DNA of 64,000 nucleotides from Klebsiella pneumoniae (GTDB taxonomy: Bacteria; Myxococcota_A; UBA9042). Position numbers and translations under genes: made by a program. Positions 21,092 to 30,527 of the stretch are shown here, piece by piece. The notes below the pieces were generated by a model. That model saw nothing but the letters and a program-made list of their open reading frames with translations. It did no database searches and had not been told where the DNA came from. The stretch lies in NCBI GenBank assembly GCA_945889325.1, contig CAMDBH010000001.1:62001-126000 (forward strand), written 5' to 3'. Position 1 is the first letter of the stretch. Every line of letters starts with the position of its first letter.

Positions 21092-22767
21092 AGCTGCGGC
21101 GCCTTGTGGGCTTGATCGTCGGCAATCTGATCGCCAGCCGCGTCCGCGCGCTGCTGGCGATGGTCGGTATCGTGGTCGGCACTGCTTTGCTGGTGTTTTT
21201 CCTAGGTCTTGGTCAGGGCTTGCGCGAACGTGTGCTCAACCGGATTTTTCCGGTGAACCAGTTGGAAATTGAGCCCCAAGCCGTTCAATTGTTTGGCACC
21301 CAGCAGGTGATCGGCCAAGCGCCGCTCGACGATGCACGCGTGAAACAAGTGGCGGCGATTCCCGGGGTGATGCGCGCGTTTGGCAAGCAAAAATCGAGTT
21401 TTCCCGCGCGGTTATGGGGCGGAAAAGAAATTTTGGGCTACAACCTTTTTACGGAAGCCTTTTTCGACGGCATGCCCGTCGGCATCCTCGCCGATGAACT
21501 CGCTGAATTCGAAGATGTAACCGGCAAACGCGCCAAAGCCGCCAAGCGCAAAGTCCAACGCTGTGACGTCGACATCGATTGCGACGCCGGTGCACAATGC
21601 CATGAAAGTGCATGTGAAACTGTGATCTGGGCGAGGCTTTGGCAAGACAACCCGCTGGTGCAGTTGCCGTGTGGCAATGACGGCGACTGCCTCGACGGGA
21701 CTTGCGCGCAGGGCATCTGCCATCGCGCGGATGCGCCCGCGCCGCAGCGCTGCAGCGTGCCCGCCAGCGCTGGCAACGGCCGCGACATGGATTTTGACAA
21801 GGAACACGGGCAGCTAGCGGTCGCGTGCGCCGAACCCGGCGGCTTTTGCAAGGGCGTCGGCACCTGCCCCCCCAACCAGTACTGCGCCACCGACAACCCC
21901 GACAGCGTGTGGGGCTGGTGCGAATCGCCGCTGCCCGCTGTGCTCAATCCGCTGTTGCTGGAAGTGTTTAACTCCGATATGGCGCGATCGCTGGGTGCCG
22001 CGCCGGTGGGATCTTTGGCCGTGCTCTATGGCGTGCGTTTTCACGTCGCGCTGGGCGATTCGTTCTTCACCAAAGACGCCGAGCGCAACCGCCAACAGTA
22101 CAAGCAGGCGATCGTGGTTGGTTTTTCGCGCAAAGCCCCAGAACTCGGCCTAGCAATGCCGCTGTCTGTAGTCCGCCACTACAATGCGCGCCTGCGCGGC
22201 GCTGAAGCTGCACGGCTGTTCGACGCTGTTTTGCTGGAAACCTCTGACAACCAAGACATTCCTTCGGTCGTTGCGGCCACCGAGTCTCTCGGCTTCTCTT
22301 TGAGCCGCAAGTCTCGCGCCGCGCGCACGTTTGGTACCGTCGTGCTTGTGGTGTCGCTGGCGCTGATGTTGTTGGCAGCGATCGTGCTCGTGGTGGCGGC
22401 GACCCAGATTGCTCAAACCTTTGCCATGCTTGTGCATGAACGGCGCAAAGAGATCGCCGTGTTGCGGGCGCTAGGGGCTGCCCAAACCACCATCGCAGGT
22501 CTTGTTTTGGGCGAAGCGGCGGCGATCGGCCTTATCGGTGGATCTCTCGGATCCGCAGTGGCTTATGCCGCGGCTGCGGCCGTCGACTTCGCCGCCAAGA
22601 CCGTGCTTGAACGCGTCCCATTGGTTCCCGACGGCTTTTTTGTGTTTCCGTGGTGGGCGGCGCCGCTGGCGGTCAGCGTGGCACTAATTTTTTGCTGTGC
22701 GGGTGCGCTGTTACCCGCATTGCGCGCCGCGCGGGTCGATCCGGCGCGGGTGCTGTCCGAATCTTAG
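21088..22767 (+). CDS. FtsX/MacB-like ABC permease with Cys-rich periplasmic insert
   Basis: Overlaps ATPase by 4 nt; MacB-type N-terminus and three C-terminal TMs; insert CDVDIDCDAGAQCHESAC...CGNDGDCLDGTCAQGIC... Confidence 0.85.
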   Translation: MKLRRLVGLIVGNLIASRVRALLAMVGIVVGTALLVFFLGLGQGLRERVLNRIFPVNQLEIEPQAVQLFGTQQVIGQAPLDDARVKQVAAIPGVMRAFGKQKSSFPARLWGGKEILGYNLFTEAFFDGMPVGILADELAEFEDVTGKRAKAAKRKVQRCDVDIDCDAGAQCHESACETVIWARLWQDNPLVQLPCGNDGDCLDGTCAQGICHRADAPAPQRCSVPASAGNGRDMDFDKEHGQLAVACAEPGGFCKGVGTCPPNQYCATDNPDSVWGWCESPLPAVLNPLLLEVFNSDMARSLGAAPVGSLAVLYGVRFHVALGDSFFTKDAERNRQQYKQAIVVGFSRKAPELGLAMPLSVVRHYNARLRGAEAARLFDAVLLETSDNQDIPSVVAATESLGFSLSRKSRAARTFGTVVLVVSLALMLLAAIVLVVAATQIAQTFAMLVHERRKEIAVLRALGAAQTTIAGLVLGEAAAIGLIGGSLGSAVAYAAAAAVDFAAKTVLERVPLVPDGFFVFPWWAAPLAVSVALIFCCAGALLPALRAARVDPARVLSES

Positions 22768-22778
22768 GAGTCGTGCAA

Positions 22779-22800
22779 AAATAACTCGATCGAGTTATTT
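22779..22800. terminator. 22-bp perfect palindrome between convergent genes
   Basis: AAATAACTCGATCGAGTTATTT. Confidence 0.45.
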
Positions 22801-22889
22801 GAACGCAAGGAGCCGCGAACCGCATAGGTGAGCTTGGCGACCCCAGCAAAACTGTCAGACAAATGTGCAAGTTATTCTTGCACAGCGCC

Positions 22890-23429
22890 TTAGCGAAACG
22901 GGATCGACAGGACAAAGGCCGCGTCCGCCCGATTTTCACCACTGATATCTGCGTCTTGCTGACCCAATTGCCCCAAGACAATCGCGTGGATCGTTTGTTG
23001 CAGCCACTGCCACGTCGGGTCGTGGACAAATTCACCGCGCAACGTGACGACAATCCCCCAAGGCTCGGCCAGCGAGGAAACTTCGAGCTCCCTGTAAATA
23101 TAGCGATAAGTTTCTTCAATCCGCTTGTAGGCCTGCCGCACGCCCATCGCCCGCAGGCCCAAACGCCCCAGCATGCCGACCTCGCCATGCACAAATGCGT
23201 CCAACTTCACAGCGAGTTGCACAAAATCGCCTTGCGCGGCCAACTCGCGCAAACCGTGCAAAAGCGCGATCTGCACCCCCAACGGCAACCAAACGTCGTT
23301 GGCAGGGCATTGGGACAGGTGCTGCTCAGTTAGCCCTGTAAATTCGCGCAATTCATCCGGATTGACGCCAAGCTCACGCGCCAGACGCGGCCAATCGCGC
23401 AGCGCAACCCCGCGCACGTGCCCCGGCAT
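22890..23429 (-). CDS. Uncharacterised ~180-aa protein (resembles the myxobacterial DUF2378-type family; tentative)
   Basis: Start at MPGHVRGVALRDWPRLARELGV avoids overlap with upstream gene; family call only from general impression. Confidence 0.55.
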   Translation of the reverse strand: MPGHVRGVALRDWPRLARELGVNPDELREFTGLTEQHLSQCPANDVWLPLGVQIALLHGLRELAAQGDFVQLAVKLDAFVHGEVGMLGRLGLRAMGVRQAYKRIEETYRYIYRELEVSSLAEPWGIVVTLRGEFVHDPTWQWLQQTIHAIVLGQLGQQDADISGENRADAAFVLSIPFR

Positions 23430-23457
23430 CGCGAGCCACTGCGACAATACGCCGTTG

Positions 23458-25692
23458 TCAGTAGTGTCGCTCAAGCACGTACCAACCAAAGGCCCGCAAC
23501 ATGACTTTGGGCAGCGAATCCTCAACCAAGGGGCTCAGTTGCTGCCAAGCGGCTTCGACCAGTTCGGCGGCTTGATCGGCGCAGGCCTGCAAAGCACCGC
23601 ACTGCTCCAAAAGCGCGATCGCTTCCTCGATGAGCGCTTGATCATTGGTTTTTTGCTGGACCGTGTGCCACAACCATTGGCGTTGCGGCAGGTCGAGCAG
23701 CGCCATGGCTTTGGCGATGGGCAGCGTAACCTTGCCGTGGGCAATGTCTTCACCGCGGGCCTTCAAATTGCCGCGAAAACCGCGCAAATTCAGCACATCG
23801 TCGATGATTTGGAAGGCCAAGCCGACCGATTCAAAAAAACGCCCGACGCCCTCGATCTGGGCCTCACTGCCGTGACCGGCTACGGCGCCCATGCGCGCCA
23901 AACTAGCGGCAGGCGTTGCGGTTTTCAGCCGGTGGACGGCCAGCACACGCCGCACAAGTTCATCGCCCTGCCCGTTGGCCACGGCCACCGGCATGATGCG
24001 ATCCAAGCCGTCCAAATCCAACGCTTGACCGGCATGGCCGGCGCGCAAACTTTCAAAATAAAGGTCGTAGATCAGTAACTTATCAGCCGACGACATTTTG
24101 TCGGACACCAGCAGTTTTTGCCCCAAAAAGTAGCAGGCCGTACCAGCGTTGATCGCCAGTGCCTCGCCGTAGATCAAATGCGCGGTCGGTCCACCGCGCC
24201 GAACCATCGATTTGTCCTGAACATCGTCGACAATGAGGGAGCCTACGTGCATCAATTCCGGCATCGCCAACCACTGCACGTACTCGCGCGAATCGCCGCC
24301 AACCACGTCGCAGCAAGCCAAAGCCGCATAACTGCGCCAAGATTTGCCACCTCGATCGGTGATATCGCGGACGGGATCGACCATGGTGCGGGCGAATTGT
24401 TCAATATCGACGCCATCCATGGCCTGCGGACGTTGGGCGCTGGCGATCAGATCGCGGGTTTGTTCCCACGAGGGTCGGCGCGGCAGCAAGGCTTCCACAG
24501 ATTTGCGCACCTGCTTGCCAACTGCTTGGAAAAATCCATCCAAATCAGCAATATCGCCAAGGCCGCTGCGTTCAACGTAGCCCAAGCCGGTGATCGGCAC
24601 ACCGTTCTTGCTACCCGCGACGCTGCTGCGCCCCTCCCAAAAGGCGGGTTTTGAAATTAGTGTAATAAATTCTTGATCTTCCAAAACCGCGTCGATCGAC
24701 AATGCCAAGCCGGCTGACGGAATCTCCAAGCGCCAATGGGTCGGATATTCCTGAAAAGTTCGGGTGCTGACCCAAGTTTTGTCTTCGACAAAGGCGACGT
24801 CGCTGTGCTCGCTCCGGCTGCCATCGGCGGCCACGACAATGGCGCGGGTGGCGTGCAGTCGCCCGTCTTTGCCGTGGATCAACGCATACGCCGTGATTTC
24901 ACTGCCATCGTCCAGTTGGGCGCCGAACCAGTTCCAGCCGATGTCCTCGTCCTCTTGCACCTTGGGCGTGTTTTTGTTGTGGCGGCCAAATTCGTGATCG
25001 TACCAACCTTGGGCGCTGGCGATTTTCTCTTCACCGCCAGCCAGAAGGATTTTTCCCGTGACTTCACAGCGCGGGAGGAAGTAATAAAACATGTCCTCGC
25101 CCGAAACACCGCGAACGACACCATTTTCCCCATGACGAATCGGGCCTTTGCGCGGGGTCAGCGTCAGATCACAGCCCAATTGCAAACGTTCATGCCGCAA
25201 ATGCAGCGCGTAACTGCCGTCGGGGTTTTTGGCGAAAGTATTGCCGTCGAAATCCAGTTCGAGTGCATTTTCATTCACAAATACGTCGCCGATGAACATG
25301 CGATCGGGATACGGCACCTTGCCCGTGTTGAGCACTTCGCGCATGGCGCGGCGCAGTCGATTGTCTTTTGTGCCTTCGCCGCGCTCGATCTGGCCCAGCC
25401 CCATGCGCGGTGCATCCTTGTCAACCCGCGATTCCGAAATATATTTTCCGCTGGAAGCATCGGTCAACGCCCATGTCATAGAATGAGCGTGGCGCAACGC
25501 CAAAGTTTTTTCATCTTGGGCTTTGACAATGCGAAAGAACGACGCAAAAATTGAAATATTACGGCGGCTTTCGGTCACGCCGTGGGCGTTGACGTACCAC
25601 CATTCGGTCGTTGAAGAGGCGTGCGGCAGATCGTGCAGCGCCAAGTCAATCGGCCCGTCGTGGGGCCAATCGAGGGGAAACGTCGAGGTCAT
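23458..25692 (-). CDS. Fusion: N-terminal CrtC/AttH-like lipocalin-type hydratase domain + C-terminal polyprenyl diphosphate synthase
   Basis: SSTTEWWYVNAHGVTE...GWYDHEFGRHNKNT...; MHVGSLIVDDVQDKSMVRRGGPTAHLIYGEALAINAG (DDxxD), FQIIDDVLNLRG. Confidence 0.85.
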   Translation of the reverse strand: MTSTFPLDWPHDGPIDLALHDLPHASSTTEWWYVNAHGVTESRRNISIFASFFRIVKAQDEKTLALRHAHSMTWALTDASSGKYISESRVDKDAPRMGLGQIERGEGTKDNRLRRAMREVLNTGKVPYPDRMFIGDVFVNENALELDFDGNTFAKNPDGSYALHLRHERLQLGCDLTLTPRKGPIRHGENGVVRGVSGEDMFYYFLPRCEVTGKILLAGGEEKIASAQGWYDHEFGRHNKNTPKVQEDEDIGWNWFGAQLDDGSEITAYALIHGKDGRLHATRAIVVAADGSRSEHSDVAFVEDKTWVSTRTFQEYPTHWRLEIPSAGLALSIDAVLEDQEFITLISKPAFWEGRSSVAGSKNGVPITGLGYVERSGLGDIADLDGFFQAVGKQVRKSVEALLPRRPSWEQTRDLIASAQRPQAMDGVDIEQFARTMVDPVRDITDRGGKSWRSYAALACCDVVGGDSREYVQWLAMPELMHVGSLIVDDVQDKSMVRRGGPTAHLIYGEALAINAGTACYFLGQKLLVSDKMSSADKLLIYDLYFESLRAGHAGQALDLDGLDRIMPVAVANGQGDELVRRVLAVHRLKTATPAASLARMGAVAGHGSEAQIEGVGRFFESVGLAFQIIDDVLNLRGFRGNLKARGEDIAHGKVTLPIAKAMALLDLPQRQWLWHTVQQKTNDQALIEEAIALLEQCGALQACADQAAELVEAAWQQLSPLVEDSLPKVMLRAFGWYVLERHY

Positions 25693-25847
25693 CAGCACTC
25701 CGTCACCAAGTTTGCGCGGCGGCGCCGGCCAAAGCGGCCGCACACGCGGCGCGCGCGGGCGATCGTGTGCCACATTCCGCACTTTTTCGCTACTGAACGC
25801 AGAACGTCCGCGAGGATTGCAGCAAAATGCCGCAAAATCACAAATAA

Positions 25848-26897
25848 TCAATCAAGCGACGTTGGCGGGTGGCGAAGTTGCCATGCACCCAACAGCGCGA
25901 GAACGGGCGCATCCAGCTGCGGCGCCACCAAATGCCTATCCTGTTGATCTGCTAGCAAATGATCCATCGGCAGCAAGGTGTCCGTTAGCCAAGTCGCGCG
26001 CCAAATCCGCCGTCGGCGTGTGGACGCGTCGGCCCCTCGCTCGGTCGGTTCCGGCGCGGCGATTGCCGGCCAAGGTCCTGGTTTGGCTGCAATTTCGTCG
26101 TCCGTAATCTGCCCGAGCAGGCTGGCTGTGCCGCGCAGCGTCCACAAGCCGCCGCAAGCGGTCGGCGCCGGCCACGGCAATTTGTCGACAAGCCACTGTT
26201 CTTGCAGGACATTAATCGGCAGCCGAAAAAGGCCACCTGTGCCACGGGCCAGCGACTGCGCCGACTTTTCAATCAGCAACGCCAGATGCGCGCACAGTTG
26301 ATCGTGCGGAATTTCGGCGATCTCAGGCGGAATCTCGCGATAATAAGCGCGATTCTCTGGCGCAATCTGCAAGGGCGCCCACTGCACGCCGCGATCGCTG
26401 AATTGCGCGACTACGCCCGCGGGTACGCTTTGGCGCGGCGCATCGCTGCCGACAATTGACTCCAACACCGTCGGATCACTAGCAATACACGTCGCGACTG
26501 AATCGATCGATGCCCACAATCGGCCCACGCCCATCGGATCGCGGGCGGCCAGAACCTGCCGTTGCCCCAAGTGAGCCACCGCCAGCGCGCCCTGCCAGCG
26601 CAGTGCCCCCAAACCGCTGGGACCTAGGTGAGCGATGGTTTCAGTCGCAATTGCACAATGATCTTGCAATTCTAGGACTATTCCGCGCACGGCCAAAGCC
26701 TGCTGCGCCGCGATATCGTTGGCCAATGCGCCGCTTAGGCAGCCGATCGCGCGGCCGTCCGAACTGCGTCGCTGTTCACCGCGGATGGCCAAAGCGATTC
26801 GGCCGGCCGAAATCACGTCGTGATCTTGCAGATTTTCCAGCCATCGCCGCACCAACGCGCTGTCATTTGGCCACATCGCCACAAAATTCGATCGCAT
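25848..26897 (-). CDS. Uncharacterised protein with possible glutamine-amidotransferase class II / asparagine-synthetase-like fold
   Basis: Motif ALRWQGALAVAHLGQRQVLAARDPMGVGRLWAS resembles the asparagine synthetase N-domain (ARDPxGxxPLY); start refined to MRSNFVAMW. Confidence 0.45.
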   Translation of the reverse strand: MRSNFVAMWPNDSALVRRWLENLQDHDVISAGRIALAIRGEQRRSSDGRAIGCLSGALANDIAAQQALAVRGIVLELQDHCAIATETIAHLGPSGLGALRWQGALAVAHLGQRQVLAARDPMGVGRLWASIDSVATCIASDPTVLESIVGSDAPRQSVPAGVVAQFSDRGVQWAPLQIAPENRAYYREIPPEIAEIPHDQLCAHLALLIEKSAQSLARGTGGLFRLPINVLQEQWLVDKLPWPAPTACGGLWTLRGTASLLGQITDDEIAAKPGPWPAIAAPEPTERGADASTRRRRIWRATWLTDTLLPMDHLLADQQDRHLVAPQLDAPVLALLGAWQLRHPPTSLD

Positions 26898-27009
26898 CCG
26901 CCGATCATGCCACACCGGCGGCGACGGGCCAAATCGGCCGAATTGTGCTTGAAAAGCGTTGCTCGAATTCGTATACTGCGCGGTTGGCGCTGATGCCGGA
27001 GGTTGCCCC

Positions 27010-28908
27010 ATGTTCGCACGTTCGACCCAAAATGTTCTGTCATTTGTTGCCGTTGTCGCATTGGCCGTAGTCGCCGCATGCGGCAGCGCAACCCCGTCAG
27101 GCACCGGCGGCGGTACGGCGTGCAAAACCAACAACGATTGCGATTCTGGGCAGTATTGCGATGCCGGCACGCTGCTGTGCACAACCAAGCAATGCGACGA
27201 CGCCGCAGGCAAGAAGTGCGAGAATGGCAAAAAATGCCAATTGTTTCAGTGCGTAGCGTTGACACAAACCGATGCTGGCACGACAGATTCGGTCAGCGAC
27301 AGCGTAAGCACCGACGGCAGCAATCCGGTGGCGGACGTGCCGCCTGGAACGGACGCGCCAGTTGCGGTCGACAACGGCCCACCGGCCGACACGGGCCCAG
27401 CGCCCAAAGATCTTTCCTGCGGCGCGTGCAGCGCCGACGCTGACTGCAAGGACGCCGCCTATCAATGCATTACGCTGTTGTCTGGCAAGTTCTGCGGCAA
27501 AAAGTGTGCAGGGCCTGCAGATTGCGCGGCGGGTTACAAATGCGACAACGCCAGTTCGGATCCCAAAAATACCCAGAAAAATTGCGTATTGCCCAGTTTT
27601 GACTGCGGCGGTTGCGCGGCGGCTGGTTGCGGCGCGGGACAAAAATGCAATTTGAAGGCCAATCCGCCGGTCTGCGCCGACGTCAAAGCCGTGTGCGATG
27701 AATGCGTGCAAGACGCCAACTGCGACGCGGGTTTGCGCTGCGTGAAAATGGGCGACAAGAAGATTTGTGCCCCCGACTGCTCGGCTGGCCAAGCTTGCCC
27801 TGACAAAAGCAGCTGCCAAGCGTTCGTCGTCGGCAAGGTTTGCGCTTTTGCTGCGGCGGCCTGCTGTTATGGCGCAAGCTGCACCGTGGACACCAAGTGC
27901 GCCGCGTGCCCCGACAAATGCGTGGCCGGCCTTTGCGTCGAATGCAACAAGGACGCGGATTGCAAGGCTGGAACTTGCAACGTCAATACCCACACCTGCA
28001 TTGTGGACAGCGCGTGCCCGGCCGACAAGCCGATCAAATTGGCCTCGACCAAACAGTGCGTCGAATGCAGCAACGACACCCATTGCGCTTCCAAGCCCAA
28101 CAACAAGAACAAATGCAACGCGGTAACCAACGTTTGCGAAGCGGCCAGCGCCAACAACGAATGCGCCCCGTGCGCCGGCACAGCGTTCCCCGGCTGCGTG
28201 CAACTCAACGGCGTTTGGACTTGCGTTGAATGCATCACCGACAACGATTGCGACGCGAAAAAAGCGGGCACTTGTTCAGGCACGACCTATAGTTGCAGTG
28301 GATCGATCGGGCCAGGCACCGGACCCGCAAAAGGCAGCTGTAAGGTCGACGGCGATTGCGCCAACGGGCCAAACACCACGTTCGTGCTGGCCTGCGACGC
28401 GCCGACGGGCTTGTGTTTCGACAAGGAAGGTCACTGCGACAATGTCGTGGCATTCTGCAATGCTGGCAAAGGTTCCAGCTGCGTGGACGCCGCGGGTTTG
28501 GGCCTGCCGCCGGGTCTGCCGGGCCTGCCCGGCGGTGGTGGCGCGGGCGGCGCGCTCAAAGCCTGTTCGTGCCCGCTCACACCTGCGGGAGCCGGCGGGG
28601 GCGTCAGTCCTGCCTGCAAGGCCCTTGAGGCGATTCTGCCCAATCTGAAGAATTGTGATTGCGCCAAAGATCCCAAAAGTCCGGACTGTCAGGCCCCCCT
28701 GATCGGCGCCTGCTGCGGCGGCGGCGGCGCCGGCGGCATCGGCGATTTGCTCGGTATGTTGGCGTGCTTACAGCCCAAACCCAATCCGGTAGAAGCCTGC
28801 TTCGGCGGAAATTGCACCGATAGCGGTTGCTTGACCTCCATGATGGGCGGCGGTCAAAACAAGGCCACGGGCGAGGGATCTTGCGCCAAGGGCGGCATCG
28901 GCCCTTAA
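27010..28908 (+). CDS. Cys-rich lipoprotein with many short disulfide-type repeats
   Basis: Lipobox VVAACGS; recurring C-x-x-D-x-D-C / C-N-x-D-x-D-C units (CKTNNDCDSGQYCDAGTLLC, CVECNKDADCKAGTCNVNTHTC, CVECITDNDCDAKKAGTC). Confidence 0.85.
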   Translation: MFARSTQNVLSFVAVVALAVVAACGSATPSGTGGGTACKTNNDCDSGQYCDAGTLLCTTKQCDDAAGKKCENGKKCQLFQCVALTQTDAGTTDSVSDSVSTDGSNPVADVPPGTDAPVAVDNGPPADTGPAPKDLSCGACSADADCKDAAYQCITLLSGKFCGKKCAGPADCAAGYKCDNASSDPKNTQKNCVLPSFDCGGCAAAGCGAGQKCNLKANPPVCADVKAVCDECVQDANCDAGLRCVKMGDKKICAPDCSAGQACPDKSSCQAFVVGKVCAFAAAACCYGASCTVDTKCAACPDKCVAGLCVECNKDADCKAGTCNVNTHTCIVDSACPADKPIKLASTKQCVECSNDTHCASKPNNKNKCNAVTNVCEAASANNECAPCAGTAFPGCVQLNGVWTCVECITDNDCDAKKAGTCSGTTYSCSGSIGPGTGPAKGSCKVDGDCANGPNTTFVLACDAPTGLCFDKEGHCDNVVAFCNAGKGSSCVDAAGLGLPPGLPGLPGGGGAGGALKACSCPLTPAGAGGGVSPACKALEAILPNLKNCDCAKDPKSPDCQAPLIGACCGGGGAGGIGDLLGMLACLQPKPNPVEACFGGNCTDSGCLTSMMGGGQNKATGEGSCAKGGIGP

Positions 28909-28916
28909 CGCCTTCA

Positions 28917-28958
28917 TGCTCAGTGGCTGTGAAATATCCATTTCACAGCCTCTGAGCA
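28917..28958. repeat. Solo copy of the repeat's right-end hairpin between convergent genes
   Basis: TGCTCAGTGGCTGTGAAAT-ATCC-ATTTCACAGCCTCTGAGCA; same stem as at 20310-20351. Confidence 0.85.
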
Positions 28959-29593
28959 GGGAGCGCCTTCGCCACCACCGGTTTGCCATGCACCGGGCCT
29001 TTTGAGGCCGATTTGCCGTGCAACTTCAGCGCGATCTTACTGCCTTGCTTGCCGTGCGCGGAACGAGCCACGACCGCTGCGTGCTTGCCCGATTTTGCCA
29101 GTTCTTTCTTGTGCTGACGCGCTTCGCGCTGCTTGGCCTTGCGCAATGCCCGCGCTTCGGCATCGGCTTTGACTTTGGCGATGCGTTTGGCTTCTTCGGC
29201 CGCAATGCGCAACTGGCGTTTGTGTTCGCGCCGTGCCTCAAACTGCGTGACAAGATCACGGGTCGTAGTGACCTGCAGCGCCATGCCTTTTTTCAAGGTA
29301 CCGTCTTTGAGGTTGTTCACCCGCATCACGTCATCGACGGTTACACCCAATTGCCTACACAAATCGCCCAGATAGCGTTCGTCCTCGATGCTGATGACGT
29401 AAGCTTCCGCCGCTGGCTTAGACGGGACAACTGTCCGCATCGGCGTGCGGCTGGCACTGCCGCCGCTGGCCTGCAACATCGACTGTGAAAGTTTTTCCAA
29501 CTCCTTGGGATTGCTCTGACAAGCCGGCAACAACCACGAACTTATCGCCGCCAGCGCCGCCAGCGCCCCCGATTTCACGATTTGCTTTTGCAT
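28943..29593 (-). CDS. LysM-domain lipoprotein with long basic tail
   Basis: Lipobox LLPACQS; YVISIEDERYLGDLCRQLGVTVDDVMRVNNLKDGTLKKGMALQV; Lys/Arg-rich C-terminus. Confidence 0.8.
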   Translation of the reverse strand: MQKQIVKSGALAALAAISSWLLPACQSNPKELEKLSQSMLQASGGSASRTPMRTVVPSKPAAEAYVISIEDERYLGDLCRQLGVTVDDVMRVNNLKDGTLKKGMALQVTTTRDLVTQFEARREHKRQLRIAAEEAKRIAKVKADAEARALRKAKQREARQHKKELAKSGKHAAVVARSAHGKQGSKIALKLHGKSASKGPVHGKPVVAKALPAQRL

Positions 29594-29697
29594 CCTGCAC
29601 CTCTCGTTTGGTCGCGCGTGCGATAGAATTACGCGCGTTTTAAGCGTAGAACGACGCGCAACTTGCGCAAGTTTTTTGCTTGGAGTTGGGTCAAAGA

Positions 29698-30279
29698 ATG
29701 CGCTTGCAAGTTTTTTCGACCGGGCTGACGCTGCGCCAAGGAGCGTTGTTTTATTCGATTATTTGGCTGATCGCGCTCGCGCTGTCGTGGCCAACGCAAG
29801 TAGGTGTTGCGCTTGTTTGGCGGCTGCCCCAACGCGACATCCCTATGTCCATGATAATGGGGATAGTTTGCGGATTGGCGCTGGTGCTTGGCACGATGGC
29901 GGCCGAGCACTTTTGGCCGCCCATGCGCACGCTCGCTGTCGAACTGATTGGACTTATTGGGGATACTTCCTGGCCACGCGCCGTTGCGCTTGCGCTGATG
30001 AGCGGCATTGCCGAAGAAGCGCTCTTTCGCGGGCCGATCCAAGCAGTACTGGGCATTTGGCTAACTGCGGGCCTATTTGCGCTTTTGCACGGCGGTGGCA
30101 AGCGGCGCTACATGGCTTGGACCGCTTTTGCACTTGTCGGTGCGTGCGTCTTTGGCGCACTGGCTGACTACTTCCATTCGATTTGGCCGGCGGCTGTCGC
30201 CCACATCGTTGTCAACGCGATCAATTTGCGTAGACTTGCAGCCTACGCGCCCAGCAGCCCGCAAAAGGCCTTCCCCTGA
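29698..30279 (+). CDS. CPBP-family intramembrane metalloprotease
   Basis: SGIAEEALFRGPIQAVLG, LFALLHGG, AAVAHIVVNAINL motifs. Confidence 0.82.
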   Translation: MRLQVFSTGLTLRQGALFYSIIWLIALALSWPTQVGVALVWRLPQRDIPMSMIMGIVCGLALVLGTMAAEHFWPPMRTLAVELIGLIGDTSWPRAVALALMSGIAEEALFRGPIQAVLGIWLTAGLFALLHGGGKRRYMAWTAFALVGACVFGALADYFHSIWPAAVAHIVVNAINLRRLAAYAPSSPQKAFP

Positions 30280-30326
30280 CCGATTCTAACCTCCATTTCG
30301 CCGGTTGGTTTACGCTGGATGCGCGG

Positions 30327-30527
30327 ATGCTGCTGACGCTGACGACGTTTAGTTTTGCCCTCGCCGTTTTGATTTTAGCTTTACATTTCAAAGGCAAGCG
30401 CTGGGATGAATACGTAGTGGGCTTTTTTGCGGTGTTTTTGATCACGTGGCTGGTCACCTTGGGTTTGACCAATTCCTTGGGGGTTTTTCCGGCGATTCGC
30501 ATCGAAAGTTGGTTCGGTGTGCCGTGA
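30327..30527 (+). CDS. Small membrane protein (66 aa)
   Basis: Two predicted TM segments; stop codon coincides with start of repeat copy 2. Confidence 0.5.
   Translation: MLLTLTTFSFALAVLILALHFKGKRWDEYVVGFFAVFLITWLVTLGLTNSLGVFPAIRIESWFGVP

Noticed and set aside
21088-22767. Cys-rich segment considered as a frameshift or chimera in the permease
   Set aside because: Frame is continuous and both flanks carry MacB/FtsX features; Cys-rich inserts fit the neighbouring gene content.
27097-28203. 368-aa antisense ORF over the Cys-rich lipoprotein
   Set aside because: Ala/Val/Gly-rich mirror of Cys-rich codons; no start signal.
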